DNA from: Psychrobacillus psychrodurans
Lineage (GTDB): Bacteria; Bacillota; Bacilli; Bacillales_A; Planococcaceae
Direction: 5' to 3'
Length of the DNA: 64,000 nt
Assembly (NCBI GenBank): GCA_900114885.1
Contig: FOUN01000006.1
Span: forward strand, 62,001 to 126,000
The position numbers were made by a program, and so were the translations under genes. Of the stretch, positions 25,002 to 33,406 are shown piece by piece. The notes under the pieces are model-generated. The model had not been told where the DNA came from. It was given only the letters and a program-made list of their open reading frames with translations, and ran no database searches. Numbering within the stretch: the stretch's first letter is position 1; each line of letters starts with the position of its first letter.

Positions 25002-25736
25002 TTAATGCAGTCGACCTGCATGAGCAAATCTATTGTCATTTTCTATTTTTGACAAGGAAGAAAGTGCAGATTCATTGAATCCCTTAACAAGGAGCCATAC
25101 AGCTAAAATCATTTCAAATGCTGCTATTGGAAGCGCCATAATACCCCAAGCAGAAAGTTGTTCAACTACACCGAACAGTACTAACAGGGCATTAATGAAT
25201 ACCATCACCGCTCCTGACATACCCAAAATGGATAAAGGTCTGGGTACAAGCTTTAATTTATAAAATATATAACTATACATGATTGTGTTGATGCCTAACA
25301 TGAATAGTGGTCCTAGCATAAACGTCCAGTCATGTATAGCTTTTAATAATGTTCCCGAAGCTTGATAAGAGCTAGCGTCTGCGACTCCAGCTGTTACGAA
25401 GTTCTGGCTTAAAGTCAATAGAGACAGTACGCTAATTACACCAATAGTAATTATAACCGCTTCAAGAAACCTAAAGTAAACATGCCAAAGAGCAATAGTT
25501 TCATTATACTTTCTTAAAATTGGAAACATTGTCGTCGCCGTTCCAATCACTGATACGACAAGAATTAACTCCAAAAGTGCTCCCAGTGTCACCTGATTGG
25601 CATTTTCGGAACCCTTAATCAAGTAATCGGAACTGTTTAGGATAGGATCGTACAACAAAAGACCAATTACCGCCGAAAGCGCTGCTAATAAAAATAGTAC
25701 CCCCACAATCTTTGCTGCTTTCTGATTTGAACTCAT
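25002..25736 (-). CDS. DUF4386 family membrane protein
   Basis: A 244-aa protein with six or seven membrane helices and the family pattern (KIVGVLFLLAALSAVIG at the start, RFLEAVIITIGVISVLSLL in the middle, LVPRPLSILGMSGA near the end). Function unknown; members often sit beside regulators in Bacillales. The ATG at 25736 follows AAAAGGGGAT; an ATG nine codons upstream has no site. It lies downstream of the XRE regulator gene on the same strand. Confidence 0.82.
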   Translation of the reverse strand: MSSNQKAAKIVGVLFLLAALSAVIGLLLYDPILNSSDYLIKGSENANQVTLGALLELILVVSVIGTATTMFPILRKYNETIALWHVYFRFLEAVIITIGVISVLSLLTLSQNFVTAGVADASSYQASGTLLKAIHDWTFMLGPLFMLGINTIMYSYIFYKLKLVPRPLSILGMSGAVMVFINALLVLFGVVEQLSAWGIMALPIAAFEMILAVWLLVKGFNESALSSLSKIENDNRFAHAGRLH

Positions 25737-25782
25737 TTTTTTATCCCCTTTTTTAATATTCATAAACGATAAGGAAAAACGA

Positions 25783-26016
25783 TCATTGTTTTTTCAAGTT
25801 TGTGGTGTCCCCGTAAAAGAAAACCTCTTCCAATGGCAAGTTAAAGGCTAAGGAAATACGAAAGGCCAGTTCTAGTGATGGCGAATAATTTCCTTTCTCG
25901 AGAGCCACGATAGTTTGTCTTGTAACTCCTGCCTTGTCAGCTAATTGCTGCTGGGTCATTTCATCATGGTTAAAGCGTAATTTTCGGATGTGATTGCCGA
26001 CAAGATTTTTGCCCAT
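25783..26016 (-). CDS. XRE family regulator (small)
   Basis: A 77-aa, single helix-turn-helix protein: MTQQQLADKAGVTRQTIVALEKG, then SPSLELAFRISLAFNLPLEEVF, the standard five-helix fold with no extra domain. The ATG at 26016 follows GGAAAGGTG and lies next to the stop of the membrane protein gene (26018). Such membrane protein plus XRE pairs are common in Bacillales and are usually autoregulated; no operator was identified. Confidence 0.88.
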   Translation of the reverse strand: MGKNLVGNHIRKLRFNHDEMTQQQLADKAGVTRQTIVALEKGNYSPSLELAFRISLAFNLPLEEVFFYGDTTNLKKQ

Positions 26017-26017
26017 A

Positions 26018-26464
26018 TTAGACACCTTTCCGATAGTAATATAGCTTAGATAAAGAGCCAACCACATCTGAGATGAATCCTGAAGCAATTAGAATAATAA
26101 ACATCATCTGTGACCACTGCTCAATAAATAACGATCCCATTGCAATAACAAAACCGATGATAAATATAAAGAAAGAGTTTCGGTGCGCTTTCAAGTCAAT
26201 TAATTTATCCAATTCATCTGCGAATGTTGGTTCTTTTTCTCTTGTTGTAATTCTAAACAAAATGTTAAAAATAATGCTAATTACGATGTGTGCTACTATA
26301 GATACCACAGTTAAGATGAGAATGAAGAAACCCCAATAGCGAAAGGTTTCGGACGAGTCTAGCCCCCCTTCTGGATAATGCGGATACATATACAAGCAGA
26401 AGGATATAAAAATGAAAATAGCGCTGATTAACGAGACGATACTTTTCTTTTCTTGATAGGTCAT
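26018..26464 (-). CDS. Four-helix membrane protein paired with the XRE regulator
   Basis: A 148-aa protein with membrane segments at about residues 10-27, 43-72, 95-112 and 118-136, and a charged loop TTREKEPTFADELDKLIDLKAHR between the second and third. This charged loop is typical of DUF2178-like proteins paired with small XRE regulators. ATG behind AAAGGGGG. First gene of a probable three-gene operon with the regulator and DUF4386 genes. Confidence 0.72.
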   Translation of the reverse strand: MTYQEKKSIVSLISAIFIFISFCLYMYPHYPEGGLDSSETFRYWGFFILILTVVSIVAHIVISIIFNILFRITTREKEPTFADELDKLIDLKAHRNSFFIFIIGFVIAMGSLFIEQWSQMMFIILIASGFISDVVGSLSKLYYYRKGV

Positions 26465-26729
26465 GCTTACATACCCCCTTTAAAATTAAGTAAGTGCTGT
26501 TTTACATATTGTATTGTATGCTAAACATTATGTAAGGTTGACTATACATGAAATAAAATTTATTAAATGAATAATGAGCGAGTATAAATGAAGATCCAAT
26601 CGGTTAGGAAAACTTAAAAATGAACTAAGACATAAATGATTTTCTGAACTTCATAGCATCAAAAAAAGCAATGCTAAGAGACAGCAATGCTTTTTTAAAA
26701 AAATATATTCCAAGCGATTTAGATTTCCC

Positions 26730-26760
26730 TTGTTCAACTAAATGCACCGTTAGTTTAAGT
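26730..26760. repeat. Array repeat, copy m (short form)
   Basis: TTGTTCAACTAAATGCACCGTTAGTTTAAGTG: the inverted repeat AACTAA / TTAGTT around GCACC. The GTGTAATGTTTCACAAA that follows resembles copy k. It is the rightmost recognisable copy. Confidence 0.5.
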
Positions 26761-26814
26761 GTAATGTTTCACAAACTTTCTCCCTACGCTCCATATTAAA
26801 ATTTGATCACTTTG

Positions 26815-26846
26815 AAAAAAGCACTGCCAGCGGCAATGCTTTTTTC
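26815..26846 (-). terminator. Terminator of the uppP transcript
   Basis: GCATTGCC...GGCAGTGC on the minus strand (26821-26839), followed by six T residues. Confidence 0.8.
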
Positions 26847-26896
26847 TATATTTTGTATCGCTCCTCGGAAACAGAGCACTTTATCAAATTTATTAT

Positions 26897-27724
26897 TTAA
26901 AGAAATACAATAACTGCTAGAATCGCCGCTAAAATAATGCGATAAATTGCAAATGGCATTAATTTAACACGCGAGATTAATTTCAGGAAGAACTTAATAG
27001 AAATAAGGGCGAACACAAACGCACTAATAAATCCTACAACGTAAAAACTTAAATGGTTCATATCAATGTCTTCCCAGTTTTTAACAACAGATATTAGACT
27101 TGCTCCAGCCATTATCGGCACAGCCATTATAAATGTAAAATCTGCGGCTGTTTTATGGCTCATTCCAAATAATACCCCGCCAGAAATAGTTGCTCCTGAA
27201 CGAGAGAAGCCAGGCCATAAAGAAAGACATTGCACTAACCCTACCTTAAAAGCCTTTGCATATGTAATTTGGTCCAAGCTTACGATAGAAGGTTTTTTAG
27301 GTCCAAACTTATCTGCAACAATCATTAAAATAGAGCCCGCTACAAGACTAAATATTACTGTTTCTACTCCAAATAAATTTTTATCTATAAAGTCTTCTAA
27401 TAAAACTCCTAATACTCCTGCTGGAATAATACCAACAATAACGTGTAGTAAATTGAACTGCTTACTCGACTCTTCTGTATCTATTTTGTATAACCCGACT
27501 AAACTAAATAATCGTTTCCACATAACCACTACTACAGCTAAAATTGATCCTAATTGGACTACAATTTTAAACGTATTAGCAGAATACTTCCCTAAAAACT
27601 CCTCCGTTTTCAACCACATATCATCGACAATAATCATATGCCCTGTAGATGAAACCGGTGCAAACTCTGTCATTCCCTCAACAAACCCTAGTATAAGTGC
27701 TTTTAATAGCTCTAAAAATTCCAT
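26897..27724 (-). CDS. uppP: Undecaprenyl-diphosphate phosphatase
   Basis: A 275-aa membrane enzyme (BacA family) that dephosphorylates undecaprenyl pyrophosphate outside the membrane to recycle the carrier for peptidoglycan synthesis; it also gives bacitracin tolerance. The two active-site motifs are present: EGMTEFAPVSSTGHM (residues 16-30) and PGFSRSGATI (about 172-181). Typical length. It is preceded on the same strand, nine bases away, by a DedA family gene, an unusually apt pairing because DedA proteins also act on lipid carriers. Confidence 0.95.
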   Translation of the reverse strand: MEFLELLKALILGFVEGMTEFAPVSSTGHMIIVDDMWLKTEEFLGKYSANTFKIVVQLGSILAVVVVMWKRLFSLVGLYKIDTEESSKQFNLLHVIVGIIPAGVLGVLLEDFIDKNLFGVETVIFSLVAGSILMIVADKFGPKKPSIVSLDQITYAKAFKVGLVQCLSLWPGFSRSGATISGGVLFGMSHKTAADFTFIMAVPIMAGASLISVVKNWEDIDMNHLSFYVVGFISAFVFALISIKFFLKLISRVKLMPFAIYRIILAAILAVIVFL

Positions 27725-27733
27725 ATAATCTCC

Positions 27734-28336
27734 TTAATCTCGTTTTTTAAAATACCAAATAAGAAATGCAATACCACAAATAGCTATAAGTGCGTACACA
27801 ATGTTAGAGTAAATATCCATATACCCAACAATTTCATCCCAATTATCGCCTACCGCTGCTCCTACCGAAACTAATACCGTATTCCATATTAATGTTCCAA
27901 GTGTCGTAAATAGAAGAAATAATCCAAACTTCATATTCGACATCCCCGCAGGTATCGATATAAGACTTCTTACAAGTGGTATCAATCTTCCAAAAAACAC
28001 TGCCCAGACTCCGTATTTATCGAACCAAGCATCAGCTTTGTGAATGTCCTTGATAGTTAATCTTAAGAATTTACCGTACTTCCCAATGATTTTCTCCAAA
28101 CGCTCAACATCTAACAGTGTCCCGATACAGTACAAAATAGCTGCACCAATGACAGAACCTGCCGTGGAAGCAATAATAATACCAAGCTTCGTCATGCTAG
28201 TAGTCGTCGTCATAAATCCTCCAAGTGTTAAAATCACTTCAGATGGAATTGGGGGAAACATATTTTCTGCCAAAATTAATAAAAATACTCCTAGATAACC
28301 AAACTGATTCATCCAGTCTGTAATCCATGCTTCCAT
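27734..28336 (-). CDS. DedA family membrane protein
   Basis: A 200-aa protein of the DedA/SNARE-associated (VTT) family. It has the acidic re-entrant motif AENMFPPIPSE near residue 23 and the second motif GRLIPLVRSLISIPAG near residue 117, with its conserved Gly-Arg. Some DedA proteins flip undecaprenyl phosphate (UptA type) or phospholipids. The ATG shares bases with the stop of the metallophosphoesterase gene (TAATG), so it is translationally coupled to it. The link to the neighbouring uppP suggests a lipid-carrier role; this is inference. Confidence 0.9.
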   Translation of the reverse strand: MEAWITDWMNQFGYLGVFLLILAENMFPPIPSEVILTLGGFMTTTTSMTKLGIIIASTAGSVIGAAILYCIGTLLDVERLEKIIGKYGKFLRLTIKDIHKADAWFDKYGVWAVFFGRLIPLVRSLISIPAGMSNMKFGLFLLFTTLGTLIWNTVLVSVGAAVGDNWDEIVGYMDIYSNIVYALIAICGIAFLIWYFKKRD

Positions 28337-29424
28337 TATACTTCCACATCCTCTAACCTAATGTTTACTGACCATAGCTCTGATTGACTACCTAACCTTA
28401 TAGGCGGTCCCCAAAAGCCAAACCCAGAAGATACAATGGCATGTAAACTTCCTTTACATCTGTACCCATAATCTAATTCAAATATCCTTCTCGTAAATAA
28501 ATGATTTGGCCACATTTGTCCTAAATGCGTATGACCAGACACATGGAAATCTACTTTTTCCTTCTCAGGTATCAGTAAATTAGATGGTGTATGATCCATA
28601 ACAAACCAAGGTAGATCTCTTTCTTCTGGAGATAATTCAGATAATTGCTTTCTGTTTTTATTCGTCAAGTCTTCACGACCTGTCAAATAGAACGAATCTG
28701 CCACTAAAATAGTTTCATCTAATAACATACGGACATTCGATGCTTCCATCTCTTCTACTAATAGAGGAATCTTTTTTCCATAATACTCATGATTTCCAAG
28801 CACCCCATATATACCATACGTAGACTCAAGTTGTTTCATCACTTCGGACATGCCATTTTGAACAAACCAAATAGGATCATCGTCGACTAAATCCCCTGCT
28901 AATAATATTAAATCCGGCTTCTCTGCATTTGCTTTTTTCACAAAGCGACTTAAATGCGCCTTATTGGATAATAAACCAAGGTGGAAATCAGATGCAACCA
29001 CTACTTTAATAGATTCTAGCTTAGAACCTTTTTTCGGCATTACAATAGAAAGTTCTCGAACAACAGGTGTATATGCATTATAAGTTCCAAATATTAATAT
29101 AAAGAGGAAAATCAAGAAAACCGTCCACCCTATCAATTTCAAAGAAGATGGGAAAATCCACAGTAGTAAGGTAGCGATTGGAAATAGGATAATCCCATAC
29201 TGCATGACAATAAACCAGTAGGATCCTATTACACTAAATAGCCGTAGCTTATGACTGAATCTCCCAATGACAAAGCCAAAAGCAATTAGTCCCCAGGCAA
29301 TACCAAATAACCATCTATTTATAGGAAAGTAAAGTTCTAACCACTTGGAAATGCCCCAGCCAAAGTAAAAGACAATGGCAGAATATAAGAGGATCGCTAC
29401 TATTGCTCCAATAATTCTTTTCAT
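28336..29424 (-). CDS. Membrane-anchored metallophosphoesterase
   Basis: 362 aa. About four or five N-terminal membrane helices (residues 5-125) precede a calcineurin-like phosphoesterase domain. The metal-binding motifs are in order: ASDFHLG, AGDLVDD, GNHEYY, and SGHTHLGQMWP with its G-H-x-H. A family homologue is YkuE of B. subtilis, but this one has more membrane helices. Substrate unknown; the position before dedA and uppP would fit a lipid-linked phosphate ester. First gene of the three-gene operon. Confidence 0.9.
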   Translation of the reverse strand: MKRIIGAIVAILLYSAIVFYFGWGISKWLELYFPINRWLFGIAWGLIAFGFVIGRFSHKLRLFSVIGSYWFIVMQYGIILFPIATLLLWIFPSSLKLIGWTVFLIFLFILIFGTYNAYTPVVRELSIVMPKKGSKLESIKVVVASDFHLGLLSNKAHLSRFVKKANAEKPDLILLAGDLVDDDPIWFVQNGMSEVMKQLESTYGIYGVLGNHEYYGKKIPLLVEEMEASNVRMLLDETILVADSFYLTGREDLTNKNRKQLSELSPEERDLPWFVMDHTPSNLLIPEKEKVDFHVSGHTHLGQMWPNHLFTRRIFELDYGYRCKGSLHAIVSSGFGFWGPPIRLGSQSELWSVNIRLEDVEV

Positions 29425-29519
29425 GTATCAGTTCTCCAATGTATGTATTTTTAACTCAACAAAGTATCAGATACTACACTAATTCATGACTACTTTTCCA
29501 TAAGTATAGCAGATTTTGT

Positions 29520-29534
29520 CTTAGTACTCCTAAG
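29520..29534. promoter_or_regulatory. Candidate LiaR operator upstream of liaI
   Basis: CTTAG (29520-29524) and CTAAG (29530-29534) form an inverted repeat about 95 bases before the liaI start, a place where the response regulator LiaR would be expected to bind. The match to known LiaR sites was not tested. Confidence 0.3.
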
Positions 29535-29628
29535 CCTCTAGACTGATAGGAAAATCAATTCTAAGCCCGTTTGGATTAGTTTCTAGAATTGGTAAGCTTG
29601 TAATACAAACGAGAGGAGGAACAAATAT

Positions 29629-29982
29629 ATGAAAAAATTTGGTTTATTAACACTAGGAATTATCGCAGGGATTGTAGCATTAGCTAACTTAGGTTCACTT
29701 TTAGCTCTTGGAGTTTCCGCTGCAGTTGTCTTTGCAGGGGTACATTTTTACTTGAAGAGTGATTCAACCTTTTTGAAAATCTTTTGGGCAAGCGTGGGTA
29801 TCGTTGGTTTAATCACTGCAGTTGTAAATGTACCTGCATTTTTCGCTATCTTAGCAATTCTAGCAGTTTGGTATGTAATGAAAAAATGGAACAACGAAAC
29901 ACTAAACTTTTCATCACCAATCGTTAAAACAGACGACCCATTTGTAAACTTTGAAAAACAATGGAATGAGCTTTCAAAATAA
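29629..29982 (+). CDS. liaI: LiaI-like membrane protein
   Basis: A 117-aa protein with three or four short membrane segments (LLTLGIIAGIVALANLGSLL, VSAAVVFAGVHFYL, IFWASVGIVGLITAVVNV) and a polar C-terminal tail. It is not close in sequence to B. subtilis LiaI as far as can be judged. Its place directly before a PspA/LiaH gene and upstream of liaFSR makes it the functional counterpart, a membrane anchor for LiaH under envelope stress. ATG behind GAGAGGAGG. Confidence 0.7.
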   Translation: MKKFGLLTLGIIAGIVALANLGSLLALGVSAAVVFAGVHFYLKSDSTFLKIFWASVGIVGLITAVVNVPAFFAILAILAVWYVMKKWNNETLNFSSPIVKTDDPFVNFEKQWNELSK

Positions 29983-29995
29983 GGAGGAAACTAAC

Positions 29996-30634
29996 ATGAC
30001 ATCATTATTAAACAGATTAAAATATTCAATAGAAGCAGACTTACACAAGTTATTTGATAAAAAAGAAGAAAAAAACCCAATTGCAATGCTAAACCAATAC
30101 ATTCGGGAAGCAGAAAAACAAACTGAACAAACTGGGAAATGGTTAGAGCGACAAGGAAACCTAAAGCAAGAATTAGAAAAAGAACTAACTGAAACTATGC
30201 AAATGGTTGAAAAACGTAAAAATCAAGTAGACCTTGCAACTAACAGCGGTGAGGAAGACCTAGCTGCATTCGCTTTAGCGGAAGTAAAAGCATACGAGGA
30301 ACGTGCCGCTGTATTACAAAATAGCATTCATCAAACAACAGAAGAGCTTTTCGGATTAGAACGTAAATACGAAGAGATGAAACATAAAATCAAAGACATG
30401 AAAGTTCGCCAATTGCAATTGATGGGAAAAGAGAATGTAACTCGTGCTCACCATCAAATGGATCGTATTTTACAGCCTGAACAAAAAGAAAAGAATTTCG
30501 GCACATTCGAAGACATGGAACAATACATCGAACGTCTTGGAACAAAGATCGAAAAAGAGCATGAAATCACTTCAATGGAACAACGTTTAGAAATATTAGA
30601 AAAAAACGCACAAACTAAAGCGGAAATTGTGTAA
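29996..30634 (+). CDS. liaH: LiaH, PspA/IM30 family phage-shock protein
   Basis: A 212-aa, almost entirely coiled-coil protein (SIEADLHKLFDKKEEKNP, then long helices rich in E, K and Q). PspA proteins form rings on the inner membrane and protect it. It starts with an amphipathic helix, MTSLLNRLKYSIEADLHKL. The ATG at 29996 follows AAGGAGG and comes 14 bases after the liaI stop, so the two are one operon. Known role: main target of LiaR in cell-wall antibiotic stress. Confidence 0.9.
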   Translation: MTSLLNRLKYSIEADLHKLFDKKEEKNPIAMLNQYIREAEKQTEQTGKWLERQGNLKQELEKELTETMQMVEKRKNQVDLATNSGEEDLAAFALAEVKAYEERAAVLQNSIHQTTEELFGLERKYEEMKHKIKDMKVRQLQLMGKENVTRAHHQMDRILQPEQKEKNFGTFEDMEQYIERLGTKIEKEHEITSMEQRLEILEKNAQTKAEIV

Positions 30635-30638
30635 ACTA

Positions 30639-30760
30639 GAAGAAAGGCGCAAGACGCGTTCTGCTGCGAAAAGCACTGGAAGACTTGAAGTAAAGGCTCC
30701 CTTTACTTTTCAGTAAGTCTGAAGTGTTCTAACAGCTGGCGTCTGGAGCTAGACAGATAG
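30639..30760. repeat. Interspersed repeat, family R, copy 2
   Basis: AGAAAGGCGCAAGACGCG at the left, GGCGTCTGGAGCTAGACA at the right, matching copies 1 and 3. The arms GGCGC-AAGACGC and GCGTCT can pair. It lies between liaH and liaF. Confidence 0.7.
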
Positions 30761-30974
30761 AAAGATTAGCAGGTTATAGAGGAGAAGGCACTCGCCTTCT
30801 CCTTACTAATCTTTATCCCAGTTAAACATCCTGGGTCAACAGATCAGTGATCAATTAGGCATTGCAGCACGATGCGGCATTATTTTACTTAGATCAATTT
30901 TTCAATCAGCGGGAGGTGAAGAAACCCCCACTGATGGAAGCTTCACCTTATGCGAAGAAGGAGGAATACTCGTT
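30761..30974. other. liaH-liaF intergenic region
   Basis: Contains the perfect hairpin AGGAGAAGGC / GCCTTCTCCT (30780-30804) without a T run, and a second inverted repeat GGTGAAG...CTTCACC (30914-30949). A weak terminator or a processing site may separate liaIH from liaFSR. No gene seen. Confidence 0.5.
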
Positions 30975-31676
30975 ATGAAAGAAAACCAGACAAACAGATT
31001 AGCTTTTATACTCATTTGTTTTGTTTTCCTTATGTTCATAGAGGCTACAATTTTTGGAAACGGCAGTATTGTATTAGTTCTTCTTGGCATTGGGATGATG
31101 TATTTTAGCATGCGAAAACGAACTCGTTTTTTATTTTGGACCGGATTTATCTTTTTGATCATTGCTGTTTTTTCTATGTGGAGCTTGAGAGTCCTACTAT
31201 TAGCTGTAATGAGTTATATTTTGTTCAAATTATGGAAAAATGAACCCATTCAAAAAATGGTACGTCCATTTGACACCGTATATAAAGAAACTCCAAATAG
31301 TATTATTCAAAATAAGTTATTTTCTTCTCAAACGACTCCTTTTAATGCTTACGAGTGGCAAGATGTCCACGTGCAAAGCTTTTATGGAGAACAAGTAATT
31401 GATGTAACACAAACAGTTTTGCCAAAGGGTACATCCTTCGTTTCTATTCGTCAGTCCCTTGGGAAAGTGACCATCTATGTACCATATGAAATTCCAGTAA
31501 GGATACATTATGCAACCGTTATTGGAGAAGCAGATATTTTTGGTCGCGGTGTACAACGATTATGGAACCAATCTGTCCTAGTGAAAGATGGTTATTTAGA
31601 GGATGTCACATACGCTTCTGAATTAGTTATTACCGTATCTACATGGATTGGGGATATTGAGGTGATCCGTAAATGA
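30975..31676 (+). CDS. liaF: LiaF, inhibitor of the LiaRS system
   Basis: A 233-aa membrane protein. Four N-terminal hydrophobic segments (residues 8-28, 32-47, 56-72, 77-90) come before a soluble C-terminal domain (about 135-233). That domain has the family pattern QTVLPKGTSFVSIRQSLGKV and STWIGDIEVIRK, as in DUF2154/cell-wall-active-antibiotic response proteins. In B. subtilis LiaF keeps LiaS off until envelope stress. ATG behind AAGGAGG. Its stop overlaps the liaS start (ATGA). Confidence 0.9.
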   Translation: MKENQTNRLAFILICFVFLMFIEATIFGNGSIVLVLLGIGMMYFSMRKRTRFLFWTGFIFLIIAVFSMWSLRVLLLAVMSYILFKLWKNEPIQKMVRPFDTVYKETPNSIIQNKLFSSQTTPFNAYEWQDVHVQSFYGEQVIDVTQTVLPKGTSFVSIRQSLGKVTIYVPYEIPVRIHYATVIGEADIFGRGVQRLWNQSVLVKDGYLEDVTYASELVITVSTWIGDIEVIRK

Positions 31677-32761
31677 AGATTGTTTTTGGGCAAGGTCTCT
31701 CTATTTTTACCATTTTACTTACACTGGCAGCACTTCTACTCTATGCACTATGGGGATGGCCAAATGAAGATGCCTGGTGGTCCCTACTAGAAATAAAGTA
31801 TGCAGAGGTTCCTTTTGGAGCCTGGATTATTATCATTCTTGCAATTATGAGTTTTAGTTTTTCAATGAACACACTACAAAAGGTTCGAGATCAGGAAAAA
31901 AAGATTGATACTAGCCTACGCCCTTTGCTGGAGGCAGAAACATTTACACCAGCGAAGAAAAAGTATACCTATTCAAAGCGATTACATGTTACAACAACTC
32001 AACTAGAGCAACTTATCGTAACACAGCGTAAGACACTGCAGCGTATTACGAATGAAAAAGCGGAGGCTCAAGATAAACTTATTCAGGAACGGATCGTGCA
32101 AGAAAGGCAACGATTAGCTAGAGAGCTACATGATTCCGTGTCTCAGCAATTGTTTGCTGCATCCATGCTATTATCCGCTATGGTGGAAGTTGAAGAAACT
32201 CAGCATGAAAAAGCTCCAAAAACATTGCTACAAACTGAAAAAATTGTACAGCAGGCTCAATTAGAAATGCGTGCATTATTACTGCATCTCCGACCTGCAG
32301 CCTTACATGATAAAACGTTAAAAGAAGGTTTAGAAGAGTTACTTATGGAATTACAGGAAAAGGTATTTTTCACGATTCGTTACCGCTTGGAAGACGTTCC
32401 TTTATCAAAAGGTGCTGAGGATCATTTGTTCCGCATTGCACAGGAAACGTTATCCAATACACTGCGGCATGCAAACGCTACTGAAGTCGATATATTATTC
32501 GTTGAACGAGATAATCTTGCTATCTTCCGCGTTCAAGACAACGGTGTTGGATTTGAACATGTAGATTCCAAAAACGGCTCTTATGGATTGCAAAGTGTAC
32601 AGGAACGGGCTGTTGAAATCGGCGCAATAAGTAAAATTGTTTCTGTTCCTTCTCAAGGCACAATTGTTGAAGTGAAGCTGCCAATTGAAAAAACAGATAT
32701 TGAAAAAATCCAGTTAGAGAAAGGAGTGCGAGAGAATGATTCGAATCTTATTAGCGGATGA
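31673..32761 (+). CDS. liaS: LiaS sensor histidine kinase
   Basis: A 362-aa kinase of the HisKA_3 (NarL partner) type. Two membrane helices, residues 8-28 and 48-66, enclose a very short outside loop, so it is an intramembrane sensor that works through LiaF. The phospho-acceptor is His153 (ARELHDSVSQQ). The ATPase has N box ETLSNTLRHA and G1 DNGVGFE. The start overlaps the end of liaF and the stop overlaps liaR, so all three are coupled. Confidence 0.92.
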   Translation: MKIVFGQGLSIFTILLTLAALLLYALWGWPNEDAWWSLLEIKYAEVPFGAWIIIILAIMSFSFSMNTLQKVRDQEKKIDTSLRPLLEAETFTPAKKKYTYSKRLHVTTTQLEQLIVTQRKTLQRITNEKAEAQDKLIQERIVQERQRLARELHDSVSQQLFAASMLLSAMVEVEETQHEKAPKTLLQTEKIVQQAQLEMRALLLHLRPAALHDKTLKEGLEELLMELQEKVFFTIRYRLEDVPLSKGAEDHLFRIAQETLSNTLRHANATEVDILFVERDNLAIFRVQDNGVGFEHVDSKNGSYGLQSVQERAVEIGAISKIVSVPSQGTIVEVKLPIEKTDIEKIQLEKGVRENDSNLISG

Positions 32762-33377
32762 TCATGAAATGGTGCGCATCGGCGTTTCCGCATACTTGCA
32801 GGCACAGCCGGATATGGAAGTAGTAGCAGAGGCTATTAATGGAAAAGAAGCAGTGAACATGGCTCTTGAGCATAGACCAGATATAATTTTAATGGATATG
32901 GTTATGCCGATAATGAGTGGGGCAGAAGCTACACGCGAAATTGTTCAACAATGGCCTGAAGCAAAAGTAATGATTGTCACGAGCTTTATTGATGATGACA
33001 AAGTATACCCTGCACTCGAAGCTGGTGCTATCAGTTATTTATTAAAAACTTCGAAAGCCTCTCATATTGCCGACTCTATTCGTAAAACATTAAACGGAGA
33101 TGCGGTGTTAGAGCCCGAAGTAACCAATAAAATGATGAAGCGTATGCGCCAAGGCTCGGACCATGCTCTTCATGATGATCTAACGGACCGAGAACATGAG
33201 GTACTGCTACTCATGGCTGAGGGCAAAACAAATCAAGACATAGCCGACACTCTCTTTATAGCATTGAAAACAGCCAAAACACATGTCAGCAATATTTTGT
33301 CGAAGCTCGAGGTAAGCGACCGTACACAAGCCGTTATCTATGCATTTGAACATAAACTGGTTCCCACAAAAAAATAA
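32736..33377 (+). CDS. liaR: LiaR response regulator
   Basis: A 213-aa NarL/LuxR-type regulator. The receiver shows ADDHEMVR, phospho-acceptor Asp54 (LMDMVMPIM), and the Thr/Ser-Lys positions. The LuxR helix-turn-helix is LTDREHEVLLLMAEGKTNQ then TAKTHVSNILSKL. The ATG overlaps the end of liaS by 26 bases. It is expected to activate the liaIH promoter upstream under cell-wall stress, and perhaps others. Confidence 0.93.
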   Translation: MIRILLADDHEMVRIGVSAYLQAQPDMEVVAEAINGKEAVNMALEHRPDIILMDMVMPIMSGAEATREIVQQWPEAKVMIVTSFIDDDKVYPALEAGAISYLLKTSKASHIADSIRKTLNGDAVLEPEVTNKMMKRMRQGSDHALHDDLTDREHEVLLLMAEGKTNQDIADTLFIALKTAKTHVSNILSKLEVSDRTQAVIYAFEHKLVPTKK

Positions 33378-33406
33378 CTTATTCGTTCGCGTCATCATAT
33401 GCTATT

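Larger units (their letters stand above)
26465..26896. other. Intergenic region with two terminator-like hairpins and one repeat
   Basis: No gene seen. It holds a hairpin with paired GCA-TGCT arms at 26660-26697, the array repeat copy m and the uppP terminator. The left part should contain the promoter of the membrane protein/XRE operon. Confidence 0.5.

Noticed and set aside
16397-26760. Calling the array a proven integron
   Set aside because: No integron integrase, no canonical GTTRRRY core and no evidence of movement. The array is reported as integron-like only.
16255-26896. Prophage
   Set aside because: No capsid, portal, terminase, holin or lysis gene; genes are unrelated small proteins, with only recombinase remnants and one IS.
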